Source of the DNA: Streptomyces radicis
Lineage (GTDB): Bacteria > Actinomycetota > Actinomycetes > Streptomycetales > Streptomycetaceae
Assembly: GCF_003626575.1 (NCBI RefSeq)
Contig: NZ_RBDY01000008.1
Location: forward strand, 1 to 64,000
DNA: 64,000 nucleotides
Direction of reading: 5' to 3'
This document shows positions 46,180 to 59,065 of this stretch, piece by piece. The translations under genes and the position numbers were made by a program. The first letter of the stretch is position 1. Each line of letters begins with the position of its first letter. Under the pieces are notes generated by a model, which saw only the letters and a program-made list of their open reading frames with translations, was not told the origin of the DNA and searched no databases.

Positions 46180-46298
46180 CGGGCCGCCCGACCTCGTTTT
46201 GGCGGGCACGCCCGGTCCTGGCAGACTGGAGCGTCGGCCCCGGTTCACGGCGCGCGCCCGCGCGCCGACCCGGCGCCCTCCCGAATCTAGGAGAGACC

Positions 46299-46523
46299 GT
46301 GAAGCGCGACATCCACCCGGAGTACGTCGAGACCCAGGTCAGCTGCACCTGTGGCGCGTCGTTCACCACCCGTAGCACCGTGAGCACCGGCAGCATCCGC
46401 GCCGACATCTGCTCCGAGTGCCACCCCTTCTACACCGGCAAGCAGAAGATCCTCGACACCGGTGGCCGCGTGGCCCGCTTCGAGGCGCGCTTCGGCAAGA
46501 ACGCCGGGTCGAACCGCAAGTAG
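46299..46523 (+). CDS. rpmE: 50S ribosomal protein L31, zinc form
   Basis: This is a 74-residue L31. Cys residues C16, C18, C38 and C41 make the zinc-binding set, so it is the C-plus form that would be replaced under zinc limitation. GTG 46299 follows TAGGAGAG. It is next to prfA. Confidence 0.97.
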   Translation: MKRDIHPEYVETQVSCTCGASFTTRSTVSTGSIRADICSECHPFYTGKQKILDTGGRVARFEARFGKNAGSNRK

Positions 46524-46673
46524 CGACCCCGACGGCGCCGGGTCGGCCGCCCTTCCGCACCGCGTACGCGCGGCGGCGGGGGCGGCCGCGACCCGGCGTC
46601 TTTCGCGTCCCCGTCCCTTCACCCTTGTCCCCTTGCCGCGCCCCGTCGCAGCCACCCCCCAGGAGCACAGAAG

Positions 46674-47744
46674 ATGTTCGAGGCGGTCGAGGAACTCGTC
46701 GGCGAGCACGCCGACCTCGAACGGCGGCTGGCCGACCCCGCTGTCCACGCCGACCAGGCCACCGCGCGCAGGCTCGGCAAGCGCTACGCCGAGCTGACCC
46801 CGGTGATCACCGCCTACCGCGCCTGGAAGCGCTACGGCGACGACATCGAGACCGCGCGCGAACTGGCCGTCGAGGACCCGGACTTCGCCGGTGAGGTCAA
46901 GGACCTCACGGCCAGGCGCGAGGAGCTGACCGACGAGCTGCGCCTGCTGCTGATCCCGCGCGACCCCAGCGACGACAAGGACGTGATCCTGGAGATCAAG
47001 GCGGGCGAGGGCGGCGACGAGTCCGCGCTGTTCGCCGGCGACCTGCTGCGCATGTATCTGCGCTACGCGGAGCGCGTCGGCTGGCAGACCGAGATCATCG
47101 AAGGGAACGAGTCGGACCTCGGCGGCTACAAGGACGTCTCCGTGGCCGTCAAGAGCAAGGGCAGCCCCCCGGCGGGCCAGGGCGTGTGGGCCAGGCTGAA
47201 GTACGAGGGCGGCGTGCACCGCGTGCAGCGCGTGCCCGCCACCGAGTCCCAGGGCCGCATCCACACCTCGGCCGCGGGCGTGCTCGTGCTGCCGGAGGCG
47301 GAGGACGTGGACGTCGAGATCAACGCCGCCGACCTGCGCATCGACGTCTACCGCTCCTCGGGCCCCGGCGGCCAGTCGGTGAACACCACCGACTCCGCCG
47401 TGCGCATCACGCACCTGCCCTCCGGCATCGTCGTCTCCTGCCAGAACGAGAAGAGCCAGCTCCAGAACAAGGAGCAGGCGCTGCGCATCCTGCGCGCCAG
47501 GCTGCTCGCCGCCGCCCGCGAGGAGGCCGACCGCGAGGCGTCCGACGCGCGCCGCAGCCAGGTCCGCACCGTGGACCGCTCCGAGCGCGTGCGCACCTAC
47601 AACTTCCCCGAGAACCGCATCTCCGACCACCGCGTGGGCTTCAAGGCGTACAACCTCGACCAGGTGCTCGACGGCGAGCTCGACGCGGTCATCCAGGCGT
47701 GCGTGGACGCCGATTCGGCCGCCAAGCTCGCGGCGGCGGGCTGA
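46674..47744 (+). CDS. prfA: Peptide chain release factor 1
   Basis: This is a 356-residue RF1 that ends translation at UAA and UAG. The codon-recognition PAT motif is P188-A-T190 ([11 protein letters not shown]). The peptidyl hydrolysis GGQ motif is G232-G-Q234 ([13 protein letters not shown]). The GGQ glutamine is the substrate of the methyltransferase encoded by the next gene, 25 nt downstream. Full length. Confidence 0.98.
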   Translation: MFEAVEELVGEHADLERRLADPAVHADQATARRLGKRYAELTPVITAYRAWKRYGDDIETARELAVEDPDFAGEVKDLTARREELTDELRLLLIPRDPSDDKDVILEIKAGEGGDESALFAGDLLRMYLRYAERVGWQTEIIEGNESDLGGYKDVSVAVKSKGSPPAGQGVWARLKYEGGVHRVQRVPATESQGRIHTSAAGVLVLPEAEDVDVEINAADLRIDVYRSSGPGGQSVNTTDSAVRITHLPSGIVVSCQNEKSQLQNKEQALRILRARLLAAAREEADREASDARRSQVRTVDRSERVRTYNFPENRISDHRVGFKAYNLDQVLDGELDAVIQACVDADSAAKLAAAG

Positions 47745-47769
47745 TGGCCGGGTGCGTAGGGTGGACGAT

Positions 47770-48639
47770 GTGAGTGCGTCTTCCGGGTCGTCCCGTTCCC
47801 TCCTGCTCGCCGAGGTCGCCAGGGCCACGCAGCGGCTCGCCGACGCCGGGGTGCCGTCGCCGCGCTTCGACGCCGAGGAGCTGGCCGCGTTCGTGCACGG
47901 CACCGAGCGCTCCCGGCTGCACTCGGTGCCCGACGGCGACTTCGACGCGCGCTACTGGGAGGCGGTCGCCCGCCGCGAGGCCCGCGAGCCGCTCCAGCAC
48001 ATCACGGGGCGCGCGTTCTTCCGCTACCTCGAACTCCAGGTGGGGCCAGGGGTGTTCGTCCCGCGTCCGGAGACCGAGTCCGTCGTCGGCTGGGCGATAG
48101 ACGCGGTCCGCGCCATGGATGTCGCCGAGCCGTTGATCATCGACCTGTGCACGGGCTCGGGCGCCATCGCGCTCGCCCTCGCCCAGGAGGTGCCCCGCTC
48201 GCGCGTGCACGCCGTCGAGCTGGACGAGACGGCGCTCGGCTGGGCCAGGAAGAACGCCGAGGGCAGCCGCGTCGTGCTGCACCACGGCGACGCCCGCACC
48301 GCGTTGCCCGAGCTGAGGGGCCAGGCCGACCTGGTGATCTCCAACCCGCCCTACATCCCGCTCACCGAATGGGAGTACGTGGCGCCCGAGGCCCGCGATC
48401 ACGACCCGGGGATCGCGCTGTTCTCGGGGGAGGACGGCCTCGACGTGATCCGCGGCCTGGAGAGGGCGGCCCACCGGCTGCTGCGTCCCGGTGGCATGGT
48501 GGTGGTCGAGCACGCCGACACCCAGGGGGGGCAGGTGCCCTGGATCTTCACCGAGGACCGCGGCTGGGCCGACGCCGCCGACCACCCCGACCTCAACAAC
48601 AGGCCCCGATTCGCCACCGCCCGCCGCGTCGCCCGGTAG
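47770..48639 (+). CDS. prmC: Release factor glutamine methyltransferase
   Basis: This is a 289-residue SAM-dependent enzyme that methylates the GGQ glutamine of release factors. The SAM motif is [16 protein letters not shown] (about 124-139) and the catalytic NPPY is in [12 protein letters not shown] (about 193). The N-terminal substrate-binding helical domain ([20 protein letters not shown]) is present. I chose GTG 47770: TAGGGT at 47757-47762 is a -10 box 7 nt ahead, suggesting a leaderless transcript. GTG 47761 is also in frame. It follows prfA directly. Confidence 0.94.
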   Translation: MSASSGSSRSLLLAEVARATQRLADAGVPSPRFDAEELAAFVHGTERSRLHSVPDGDFDARYWEAVARREAREPLQHITGRAFFRYLELQVGPGVFVPRPETESVVGWAIDAVRAMDVAEPLIIDLCTGSGAIALALAQEVPRSRVHAVELDETALGWARKNAEGSRVVLHHGDARTALPELRGQADLVISNPPYIPLTEWEYVAPEARDHDPGIALFSGEDGLDVIRGLERAAHRLLRPGGMVVVEHADTQGGQVPWIFTEDRGWADAADHPDLNNRPRFATARRVAR

Positions 48640-48670
48640 CGGGCGCGGCGACAGAGGAGGACATTCCGTC

Positions 48671-49315
48671 ATGGCACGGCGCTACGACTGCTCCGACGTG
48701 GTCACCCGCAAGACCGGCCTGCGCGAGGCGGCGGCGGCCGTCCGGCGCGGCGACCTGGTCGTGCTGCCCACCGACACCGTCTACGGCATCGGCGCGGACG
48801 CCTTCAACAGCACGGCCGTCGCCGACCTGCTCGAGGCCAAGGGCCGCGGCAGGGGCGTGCCTTCGCCCGTGCTCGTGGGCTCGCCCACGACGCTGCACGG
48901 CCTGGTCACCGACTTCTCCGAACGCGCCTGGGAGCTGGTGGACGCGTTCTGGCCGGGCGCGTTGACCCTGGTCGCCCGGCATCAGCCGTCGCTCACGTGG
49001 GACCTGGGGGAGACCCGGGGCACCGTGGCGGTGCGCATGCCGCTGCACCCCGTCGCGCTCGAGCTGCTCAAGGAGTTCGGCCCGATGGCCGTCTCGAGCG
49101 CCAACCTCACGGGCCAGCCGCCGCCCCAGGACTGCGACGGCGCCCAGGACATGCTGGGGGACTCGGTGTCGGTCTACCTGGACGGCGGGCCGACGCCCGA
49201 CACCGTTCCCTCCTCGATCGTCGACGTCACCGGCGCGGTCCCGGTGCTGCTGCGCGCCGGGGCGGTGAGCGAGGAGGAGCTGCGCAAGGTCGTTCCCGAT
49301 CTGGAGACCGCGTGA
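48671..49315 (+). CDS. Threonylcarbamoyl-AMP synthase (Sua5/YrdC family)
   Basis: This is a 214-residue YrdC-domain enzyme making threonylcarbamoyl-AMP for the t6A37 tRNA modification. Motifs are VLPTDTVYGIGADAF (about 30-44), a basic KGRGRGVPSPVLV where K-R-x-x-x-P is usual, and AVSSANLTGQPPPQD. ATG 48671 has AGAGGAGG upstream. The stop overlaps the start of the phosphatase-like gene (GTGA). The C-terminal Sua5 domain is absent, as in TsaC-type proteins. Confidence 0.92.
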   Translation: MARRYDCSDVVTRKTGLREAAAAVRRGDLVVLPTDTVYGIGADAFNSTAVADLLEAKGRGRGVPSPVLVGSPTTLHGLVTDFSERAWELVDAFWPGALTLVARHQPSLTWDLGETRGTVAVRMPLHPVALELLKEFGPMAVSSANLTGQPPPQDCDGAQDMLGDSVSVYLDGGPTPDTVPSSIVDVTGAVPVLLRAGAVSEEELRKVVPDLETA

Positions 49316-50007
49316 CCCCGCCCTCGGGTGGTCCCACGGACGTCGGCATACCTCCGCGCGGCGGCTCGGCGCCGCCCCGGCAGGTCTTCCGCATCCTCCA
49401 CGTCAGCACCGGCAACGTGTGCCGTTCCCCCATCACGGAGCGGCTGACCCGCCATGCCCTGGCCGACCGGCTGGGGGAGCGGGCGGCGGGCCTCGTGGTG
49501 GAGAGCGCGGGGACCTGGGGCCACGAGGGCGCGCCCATGGAGGCGCACGCCGCGCAGCTGCTCGGCGAATACGGCGTCGACGCACGGGGGTTCACGGGGC
49601 GCGAGCTGCTCGACGAGCACGTCATCCACGCCGACCTCGTGCTGACCGCGACCAGGGACCACAGGTCGCAGGTCATCTCCATGGGGCACTCGGCGGGGCT
49701 GCGGACGTTCACGCTCAAGGAGTTCACGCGGCTGGTGCGGGCGATCGACATGGCGACCCTGCCCGCCGCCGCGTCCCCCGAGGAGCTGGTCGAGCGCGCC
49801 GGGGCGCTGGCCAGGGCCGCCGCCGCGCTGCGCGGCTGGCTCCTGGCGCCCAACGCCGAGGCGGACGAGGTGCAGGATCCTTACGGCGCCCCGCTGCCGT
49901 ACTTCCGGTCCGTGGCCGAGGAGATCAGGGTCGCGCTCGAGCCCGTCGTCACCGCGCTGACCGGGGTGCCGCCCCGCGGGGTGCTGGCCCCTCGGGCACT
50001 GCTTTAA
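49312..50007 (+). CDS. Low-molecular-weight protein-tyrosine-phosphatase homologue with Ser at nucleophile position
   Basis: This is a 231-residue protein of the LMW-PTP fold, coupled to the Sua5 gene (GTGA). The P-loop reads VSTGNVCRSP, whereas active LMW-PTPs have C-x-GN-x-CRSP. The nucleophilic Cys of C-x5-R is thus Ser, while the downstream Cys and Arg remain. The expected DP pair near the C-terminus is present in VQDPYGAPLPYF. A Pro/Gly-rich N-terminal extension of about 27 residues precedes the fold. It may bind phosphoproteins without hydrolysing them. In its neighbourhood it may act on cell-envelope polymer synthesis (next gene). Confidence 0.85.
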   Translation: MTPPSGGPTDVGIPPRGGSAPPRQVFRILHVSTGNVCRSPITERLTRHALADRLGERAAGLVVESAGTWGHEGAPMEAHAAQLLGEYGVDARGFTGRELLDEHVIHADLVLTATRDHRSQVISMGHSAGLRTFTLKEFTRLVRAIDMATLPAAASPEELVERAGALARAAAALRGWLLAPNAEADEVQDPYGAPLPYFRSVAEEIRVALEPVVTALTGVPPRGVLAPRALL

Positions 50008-50108
50008 CCTGGTGGCCTGGCGGTAACGACGTGACACCGGGTCGGCGCGGGGGCGCGCGGGCATGAGAGGGTGTTGCGGGTAGTCCTGCGAGACCTCTGG
50101 GGCATCTT

Positions 50109-51488
50109 GTGCGCGAGTACCTGCTGACGCTCTGCGTCGCTGCGGCGGTCACCTATCTGCTGACGGGGCCGGTGCGGAAGTTCGCCATCGCGTGGGGCGC
50201 GATGCCGGCGATCAGAGCGCGTGACGTGCACCGCGAGCCGACGCCGCGGCTCGGCGGCATCGCGATGTTCGGCGGCCTGTGCGCCGGCCTGCTCGTGGCG
50301 TCGCAGCTGACCAACGTCGGCGAGGTGTTCCGGATCTCCGACGAGCCGCGCGCGCTGCTCTCGGGGGCCGGGCTGATCTGGCTGATCGGCGTGCTCGACG
50401 ACAAGTACGGCGTGGACGCGTTGATCAAGCTGGGCCTCCAGATGATCGCCGCGGGCGTCATGGTGCTCCAGGGGCTGACCATTCTGTGGCTGCCCGTGCC
50501 CACGGTCGGCCTGGTCGCGGTCACCCCGCTCCAGGGCACGCTGCTCACGGTGGCGCTCGTGGTGATCACGATCAACGCCGTGAACTTCGTGGACGGCCTC
50601 GACGGGCTCGCGGCCGGGATGGTCTGCATCGCCGCCGCGGCGTTCTTCCTGTACGCCTACCGCATCTGGTACGGCTACGGCATCGAGGCCGCCGCCCCCG
50701 CGACGCTCTTCGCCGCGGTGCTCATGGGCATGTGCCTCGGCTTCCTCCCCCACAACCTGCACCCCGCGCGGATCTTCATGGGCGACTCGGGCTCGATGCT
50801 GCTCGGCCTCGTGCTCGCCGCGGGCGCGGTCTCGGTCACGGGCCAGGTGGACCCGGACGCGATGCGGCTGTTCTCGGGCTCCATCAGGAACGCCGTGTTC
50901 GAGATGGTCCCGGTCTACATGCCGCTGCTGCTGCCGCTGACGATCATCGCGGTGCCGTTCGCCGACCTCGTGCTGGCGATCGTGCGGCGCACCTGGAACG
51001 GCCACTCGCCGTTCTCGGCCGACCGCGGGCACCTGCACCACCGGCTGCTCGAGATCGGCCACTCGCAGAGCCGGGCCGTGCTGATCATGTACTTCTGGTC
51101 CGCGCTCATCGCGTTCGGCGCGGTCGCGTACTCGGTGCAGTCGGCCAACGCCGTGCTCGTGCCCGTCGTGATGGCGCTCAGCGCCATCGGCCTCGTCGTC
51201 CTGCTGCTGCCGCGCTTCACCCCCCGCGTGCCGTCGTGGGCCCAGCGCCTGGTGCCGCCGCGCTACCGCGACCGGATGGCGGCGCGGGCGCCCGAGGCCG
51301 GGCCCGCGCCCGGCCCTGAGGCCGCCGGTGCCGAGGCAGGGACCGGTGCCGAGGCGGCGTCGACGACCGCGTCGTCCGAGGCGCCACCGCCCCCTTCGCC
51401 CGCCTCGCTGAGCGGCCTCAACGGCGCCACCGCGGTCGGCGACCGGCACCGTTTCGCGGTCCGCCGCAAGATCGACAGCCGCTCTTAA
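50109..51488 (+). CDS. Undecaprenyl-phosphate sugar-1-phosphate transferase (WecA/TagO type)
   Basis: This is a 459-residue polytopic membrane enzyme of the MraY/WecA family, with about ten hydrophobic segments. Motifs are REPTPRLGGIAMFGG (substrate loop), LIGVLDDKYGVDALIKLGLQ (DD pair), INAVNFVDGLDGLAAG, PARIFMGDSGSMLLG and the late histidine loop ADRGHLHHRLLEIGHSQ. It transfers a sugar phosphate, probably GlcNAc-1-P, to undecaprenyl phosphate to start a cell-wall glycopolymer. A Pro/Ala/Glu-rich cytoplasmic tail of about 75 residues follows. Start GTG 50109. With the LCP ligase upstream it suggests a glycopolymer pathway. Confidence 0.93.
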   Translation: MREYLLTLCVAAAVTYLLTGPVRKFAIAWGAMPAIRARDVHREPTPRLGGIAMFGGLCAGLLVASQLTNVGEVFRISDEPRALLSGAGLIWLIGVLDDKYGVDALIKLGLQMIAAGVMVLQGLTILWLPVPTVGLVAVTPLQGTLLTVALVVITINAVNFVDGLDGLAAGMVCIAAAAFFLYAYRIWYGYGIEAAAPATLFAAVLMGMCLGFLPHNLHPARIFMGDSGSMLLGLVLAAGAVSVTGQVDPDAMRLFSGSIRNAVFEMVPVYMPLLLPLTIIAVPFADLVLAIVRRTWNGHSPFSADRGHLHHRLLEIGHSQSRAVLIMYFWSALIAFGAVAYSVQSANAVLVPVVMALSAIGLVVLLLPRFTPRVPSWAQRLVPPRYRDRMAARAPEAGPAPGPEAAGAEAGTGAEAASTTASSEAPPPPSPASLSGLNGATAVGDRHRFAVRRKIDSRS

Positions 51489-51492
51489 CAGA

Positions 51493-51511
51493 GATGACCT
51501 CGCAGGTCATC
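51493..51511 (+). terminator. Hairpin after the WecA-type gene
   Basis: 8-bp perfect stem GATGACCT/AGGTCATC with a CGC loop, beginning 5 nt after the stop. No U-tract follows, so termination may be partial. Confidence 0.45.
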
Positions 51512-51679
51512 GCCGCAACGCCGGGGTTACCCCTACCGTGTGAGGGTCTCCACACGAACGGGTAAAGACCTCGCCAAATAGTTTGTGATACCGTTCACGA
51601 AACCCGGCGCCGAGCTCACGCGCCGGACCCCGCTCCCGTCAATGACGACCGTCCCCGAAGCACGCGGAGAAGCACTTCG

Positions 51680-52105
51680 ATGCAGTCCAACGACGCCCGG
51701 ATCATCCGTGGCGCCGCGATCCCCACTGCCGTGGTCGGCGTTCTCGCCGTGGCCATCGGCGCCGTGACGGCCGGGGTGGACGGCGCGGGCGGGGTCGCCC
51801 TCGGTGTGCTCGTCGCCGCCGTGTTCTTCGCCGGTGGCCAGCTCTCCCTCGGGTATGTCGGACGCCGCTGGCCCGAGACGTTCTTCGGCGCCGCCTTCCT
51901 GATCTACACGACGCAGATGGGATTCCTGCTCGGCCTGCTCCTCCTGCTGCGTGACGCGTCGTTCCTCGACGGACGGGCCTTCGCCGCGGGCGTGTTGGCC
52001 GGCACCGCCGCCTGGCTCGGCGGCCAGGTGCGGGCGCACGGCAAGCTCAAGACGCTCTACGTCGAGCCGGAGTCGACCTCCGCGTCCCCCGGCGGTCGGC
52101 CATGA
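51680..52105 (+). CDS. atpI: ATP synthase protein I
   Basis: This is a 141-residue membrane protein with four hydrophobic segments (about 15-33, 36-55, 70-91 and 99-113). It is the first gene of the atp operon, as usual, and is thought to help c-ring assembly. ATG 51680 has a GGAGAAG site upstream. The 191-bp gap before it probably holds the operon promoter; AT-rich AAATAGTTTGTGATACCGTT near 51575 is a candidate -10 area. Confidence 0.9.
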   Translation: MQSNDARIIRGAAIPTAVVGVLAVAIGAVTAGVDGAGGVALGVLVAAVFFAGGQLSLGYVGRRWPETFFGAAFLIYTTQMGFLLGLLLLLRDASFLDGRAFAAGVLAGTAAWLGGQVRAHGKLKTLYVEPESTSASPGGRP

Positions 52106-52330
52106 CCGACGCCGATCGGGGCGGGGGCTGTATACAGGGCGCCGCCTGGGGCTGCTATCGTCCCTCGCCGGAAGGCCGGGCCGCTGCCGGTTCGCGTGCT
52201 GCGCGGGACAGCCACGCGAACGATGACCGGTTCTCCTCCCGCCCATTCCGTCCAGTGCCGCTCCGTGGTCGTCCACCACGCCGACACATCGAGGTAGCCG
52301 TATCCATGCGTCACGCCGAGGGAGTTCGCG

Positions 52331-53140
52331 GTGAGTAACGACCAGGTGCTCGCCTTCGAGACCGACTGCCATCTGTTCAACGACTGCGGGTTCCCCTCAC
52401 CCTCGGAGTTCTCCTTCCTCTTCGAGCCGTTGTTCACCATCGGCTCCTTCGAGGTCAACAAGCCGATGGCGCTGGTCGTCCTCAGCACCCTGATCGTCCT
52501 GGGGTTCTTCTGGAAGGCGTTCTCCAAGCCCGCCGTCGTGCCGGGCAAGTTCCAGATGATCGCGGAGGCGGGCTACGAGTTCGTCCGCCGCGGCATCGCG
52601 CGCGAGACGATCGGCAAGAAGGCCGAAGCGTATGTGCCGCTGCTGGTCTCGCTGTTCTTCTTCATCTGGATCATGAACATCTGGGCGGTCATCCCCTTCG
52701 CCCAGTTCCCGGCGACCTCGATCATCGCGTACCCGGCGGCGCTCGCCCTGGTCGTCTGGTCCACGTACATGACGCTGACGTTCAAGACGCACGGCTTCGT
52801 CGGCGGCATCCGCAACCTGTGCGTCCCCAGCGGGCTGCCGAAGGGGATCTATGTGATCCTCACGCCCATCGAGTTCATCTCGAACATCTTCGTGCGGCCG
52901 CTGACCCTGACCGTCCGGCTCTTCGCGAACATGTTCGCGGGGCACCTGCTGCTGCTGGTCTTCATCATCGGCACCTGGTACACCCTGGGCAGCGTGGTCG
53001 GTACGTTCTACGCCGCCACCTCGCTGGTCATGACGCTGCTGCTGACCCTGTTCGAGCTGTTCATCCAGGCGCTCCAGGCATATGTCTTCACGGTGCTGAC
53101 CGCGACCTACATCTCGCAGGCCCTGGAAGAGCCGCACTGA
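52331..53140 (+). CDS. atpB: ATP synthase Fo subunit a
   Basis: This is a 269-residue Fo proton-channel subunit. The N-terminus begins with a hydrophilic stretch. Membrane helices include MALVVLSTLIVLGFFWKAF and LLVSLFFFIWIMNIWAVIPF. The essential Arg is in PLTLTVRLFANMFAGHLLL. GTG 52331 is used; GAGGG precedes it. The 225-bp gap after atpI is longer than other gaps in the operon. Confidence 0.96.
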   Translation: MSNDQVLAFETDCHLFNDCGFPSPSEFSFLFEPLFTIGSFEVNKPMALVVLSTLIVLGFFWKAFSKPAVVPGKFQMIAEAGYEFVRRGIARETIGKKAEAYVPLLVSLFFFIWIMNIWAVIPFAQFPATSIIAYPAALALVVWSTYMTLTFKTHGFVGGIRNLCVPSGLPKGIYVILTPIEFISNIFVRPLTLTVRLFANMFAGHLLLLVFIIGTWYTLGSVVGTFYAATSLVMTLLLTLFELFIQALQAYVFTVLTATYISQALEEPH

Positions 53141-53179
53141 CGCGCGGCGGGCATCAGGCCGCCGCCCCCGACCCGTTGA

Positions 53180-53464
<285 letters not shown>

Positions 53465-53504
53465 CGACGCCGTCGGAAGACGCCCTACCGATGAAAGGTC
53501 CACC

Positions 53505-54077
53505 ATGCTGATCGAACTGGCAGCCGAAGAGCCGCAGAGTCCTGTGGTCCCGGTGGTGCCCGAGATCGTCATCGGCCTGATCTGCTTCGGGGTCATCTTC
53601 TTCGTCTTCTACAAGAAGCTCGTCCCCTCCATCAACAAGGTGCTGGAGGAGCGCCGGGCGGCGATCGAAGGCGGCATGGAGAAGGCCGAGGCCGTGCAGG
53701 CCGAGGCTCGCCAGACGCTGGAGAGCTACAAGGAGCAGCTGGCCGAGGCGCGTCACGAGGCGGCCCGCATGCGCCAGGAGGCGCAGGAGCAGGGCGCGGC
53801 GCTCATCGCGGAGATGCGCGAGGAGGGCCAGCGCCAGCGCGAGGAGATCATCGCCGCGGGGCACACCCAGATCGCCGCCGACCGCAAGCAGGCCGCCGAG
53901 CTGCTCAGGCAGGACGTCGGCAACCTCGCCATCGAGCTCGCAGGCAAGCTCGTGGGCGAGTCGCTCGAGGACCACGCCCGCCAGAGCCGCACCATCGACC
54001 GCTTCCTCGACGACCTGGAGCGGCAGGCCGAGGGCGGCGTTCCGGCTCAGGGCCAGGGCTCCGAGGCGGGGCGATGA
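53505..54077 (+). CDS. atpF: ATP synthase Fo subunit b
   Basis: This is a 190-residue peripheral stalk subunit. A membrane helix lies at about 18-38 (VVPEIVIGLICFGVIFFVFY), followed by a long coiled coil rich in Ala, Glu, Arg and Gln. A Gln/Gly-rich C-terminal end is added. The stop overlaps the atpH start (ATGA). Confidence 0.96.
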   Translation: MLIELAAEEPQSPVVPVVPEIVIGLICFGVIFFVFYKKLVPSINKVLEERRAAIEGGMEKAEAVQAEARQTLESYKEQLAEARHEAARMRQEAQEQGAALIAEMREEGQRQREEIIAAGHTQIAADRKQAAELLRQDVGNLAIELAGKLVGESLEDHARQSRTIDRFLDDLERQAEGGVPAQGQGSEAGR

Positions 54078-54898
54078 TCGGCGCGAGTCGTGAGGCGCTC
54101 GACGCCGCGCGTGAGCGTCTTGACGCCCTGACCGACAACACGCGCGTCGACGCCGCCGCGCTGGCCGCCGACCTGGCGGCCGTCACGGCGCTGCTCGACC
54201 GCGAGACCGCACTGCGCCGGGTGCTCACCGACCCGGCGCAGCCGGGCGAGGGCAAGGCGCAGCTGGTCGGGCGGCTGCTCGGCGGGCAGGTCGGCGGCGA
54301 GGCCGTCGACCTGGTCTCCGGCATGGTCCGCTCCCGCTGGTCCGCCTCCCGTGACCTGGTGGACGCCGTCGAGGAGCTGGCCGACACCGCCGACATGATC
54401 GCGGCGGACCGGGACGGCACCCTGGACTCGGTGGAGGACGAGCTGTTCCGGTTCGGCCGGATCGTCGCCACCTCGCCCGAGCTGCGCGCCGCGCTCAGCG
54501 GCAAGGACAGCGAGGGGCCCGCCGTCGCCGCCCGCACCGAGCTGGCCAGGAGCCTGCTGCGGGGCCGGGCGAAGGCCACCACGGAACGGCTGGTCGTCAG
54601 GCTGGTGGAACGTCCGCGAGGACGTAGCCTGGATGGAGGGCTCGACGCGCTGTCCGGTCTTGCCGCCGCCCGCCGGGGGCGTTCCGTCGCGGTCGTCACC
54701 TCGGCGGTACCGCTCAGTGACCGACAGCGACAGCGGCTCGGCGACGCCCTGGGTCGGCTGTACGGCAGGCAGATCCAGCTGAATCTCGACGTGGACCCGG
54801 CGGTCCTCGGCGGGATCTCCGTCCGGATCGGTGACGAGGTCATCCACGGCACCATCGCGGACCGCCTGGACGAGGTGACCCGCCGGATGGCGGGCTGA
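54074..54898 (+). CDS. atpH: ATP synthase F1 subunit delta
   Basis: This is a 274-residue delta subunit, longer than the roughly 180 residues of E. coli, as is usual in actinobacteria, owing to extra helical sequence. The C-terminal signature LNLDVDPAVLGGISVRIGDE is intact. It is translationally coupled to atpF and links the stalk to the alpha3-beta3 head. Confidence 0.95.
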   Translation: MIGASREALDAARERLDALTDNTRVDAAALAADLAAVTALLDRETALRRVLTDPAQPGEGKAQLVGRLLGGQVGGEAVDLVSGMVRSRWSASRDLVDAVEELADTADMIAADRDGTLDSVEDELFRFGRIVATSPELRAALSGKDSEGPAVAARTELARSLLRGRAKATTERLVVRLVERPRGRSLDGGLDALSGLAAARRGRSVAVVTSAVPLSDRQRQRLGDALGRLYGRQIQLNLDVDPAVLGGISVRIGDEVIHGTIADRLDEVTRRMAG

Positions 54899-54994
54899 CC
54901 ACGGCGCCACCCCACATCGAAGAAGCAGGACAAGCGGCCCGGCTGGGGCCGTAGACGTAACTTACGGGCCCAACAAGGAGAGCAGGGAACCCAG

Positions 54995-56566
54995 ATGGCG
55001 GAGCTCACGATCCGGCCGGATGAGATCCGGGACGCGCTGGAGAATTTCGTCCAGTCGTACGCGCCGGACGCGGCCTCGCGGGAAGAGGTCGGGACGGTCA
55101 GCGTTGCCGGTGACGGCATCGCACGTGTCGAGGGGCTGCCCTCGGCCATGGCGAACGAGCTGCTGCGCTTCGAGGACGGCACGCTCGGCCTCGCCCTCAA
55201 CCTCGAGGAGCGGGAGATCGGCGTCGTCGTTCTCGGTGAGTTCAGCGGCATCGAGGAGGGCCAGCCGGTGCGCCGCACCGGCGAGGTGCTCTCCGTCGCG
55301 GTCGGCGACGGCTACCTCGGCCGGGTCGTCGACCCGCTGGGCAACCCCATCGACGGCCTCGGCGACATCGAGACCGTGGGCCGCCGCGCCCTGGAGCTCC
55401 AGGCTCCCTCGGTCATGCAGCGCAAGTCGGTGCACGAGCCCATGGAGACCGGCTACAAGGCCGTGGACACCATGACGCCCATCGGCCGCGGCCAGCGCCA
55501 GCTGATCATCGGCGACCGGCAGACGGGCAAGACCGCCCTCGCCGTGGACACGATCATCAACCAGCGCGACAACTGGCGCTCGGGCGACCCGAACAAGCAG
55601 GTCCGCTGCGTCTATGTGGCGATCGGCCAGAAGGGCTCCACGATCGCGTCCGTGCGCGGCGCGCTCGAGGAGGCGGGCGCGCTCGAGTACACCACCATCG
55701 TCGCCGCCCCGGCGTCCGACCCGGCCGGCTTCAAGTACATCGCCCCCTACACCGGCTCGGCCCTCGGCCAGCACTGGATGTACGACGGCAAGCACGTCCT
55801 GATCATCTTCGACGACCTGTCGAAGCAGGCCGACGCCTACCGCGCCGTCTCCCTGCTGCTGCGCCGCCCGCCGGGCCGCGAGGCGTACCCCGGCGACGTC
55901 TTCTACCTGCACTCCCGGCTGCTCGAGCGCTGCGCCAAGCTCTCCGACGAGATGGGCGGCGGCTCGATGACCGGGCTGCCGATCGTCGAGACCAAGGCGA
56001 ACGATGTCTCCGCGTTCATCCCGACCAATGTGATCTCCATCACCGACGGCCAGTGCTTCCTGGAGTCCGACCTGTTCAACGCGGGCCAGCGCCCCGCCCT
56101 GAACGTCGGCATCTCCGTCTCCCGCGTCGGCGGCTCCGCCCAGCACAAGGCGGTGCGGCAGATCACCGGGTCGCTCCGCGTGGACCTGGCGCAGTACCGC
56201 GAGCTCGAGGCGTTCGCCGCGTTCGGCTCCGACCTGGACGCCGCGTCCAAGTCCGCCCTGGCGCGCGGCCAGCGCATGGTGGAGCTGCTCAAGCAGGAGC
56301 AGTACAGCCCGTACCCCACGGAGAACCAGGTGGTCTCCATCTGGTCGGGCACCAACGGCCTGATGGACGAGATCCCGGTCCCCGACATCCGCCGCTTCGA
56401 GCGCGAGCTGCTTGACTACCTGCACCGTGAGCACAAGGACCTGATGACGTCGATCCGCGAGGGCGGGAAGATGTCGGACGACACGCTCCAGGCCGTCCGT
56501 TCCGCGGTCGACTCCTTCAAGCAGCAGTTCCAGACCTCGGACGGCAAGCTGCTGGGCGAGGGCTGA
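54995..56566 (+). CDS. atpA: ATP synthase F1 subunit alpha
   Basis: This is a 523-residue non-catalytic nucleotide-binding subunit. The P-loop GDRQTGKT is at residues 173-180. The alpha signature [17 protein letters not shown] appears as [20 protein letters not shown] 54995 has AAGGAGAG upstream. It ends 2 nt before the atpG start. Confidence 0.98.
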   Translation: MAELTIRPDEIRDALENFVQSYAPDAASREEVGTVSVAGDGIARVEGLPSAMANELLRFEDGTLGLALNLEEREIGVVVLGEFSGIEEGQPVRRTGEVLSVAVGDGYLGRVVDPLGNPIDGLGDIETVGRRALELQAPSVMQRKSVHEPMETGYKAVDTMTPIGRGQRQLIIGDRQTGKTALAVDTIINQRDNWRSGDPNKQVRCVYVAIGQKGSTIASVRGALEEAGALEYTTIVAAPASDPAGFKYIAPYTGSALGQHWMYDGKHVLIIFDDLSKQADAYRAVSLLLRRPPGREAYPGDVFYLHSRLLERCAKLSDEMGGGSMTGLPIVETKANDVSAFIPTNVISITDGQCFLESDLFNAGQRPALNVGISVSRVGGSAQHKAVRQITGSLRVDLAQYRELEAFAAFGSDLDAASKSALARGQRMVELLKQEQYSPYPTENQVVSIWSGTNGLMDEIPVPDIRRFERELLDYLHREHKDLMTSIREGGKMSDDTLQAVRSAVDSFKQQFQTSDGKLLGEG

Positions 56567-56568
56567 CG

Positions 56569-58949
<2,381 letters not shown>

Positions 58950-59065
58950 CGCCACGAGCGCGGTACCCGGCGGGGCGGGGTCAGGTGACCCCGCCCCCCG
59001 GGTGCGTGTGCGGGCCAACTATCCTTCGATCAGACAGGGACCACTCCCAGGAATGAGGAGCCATC

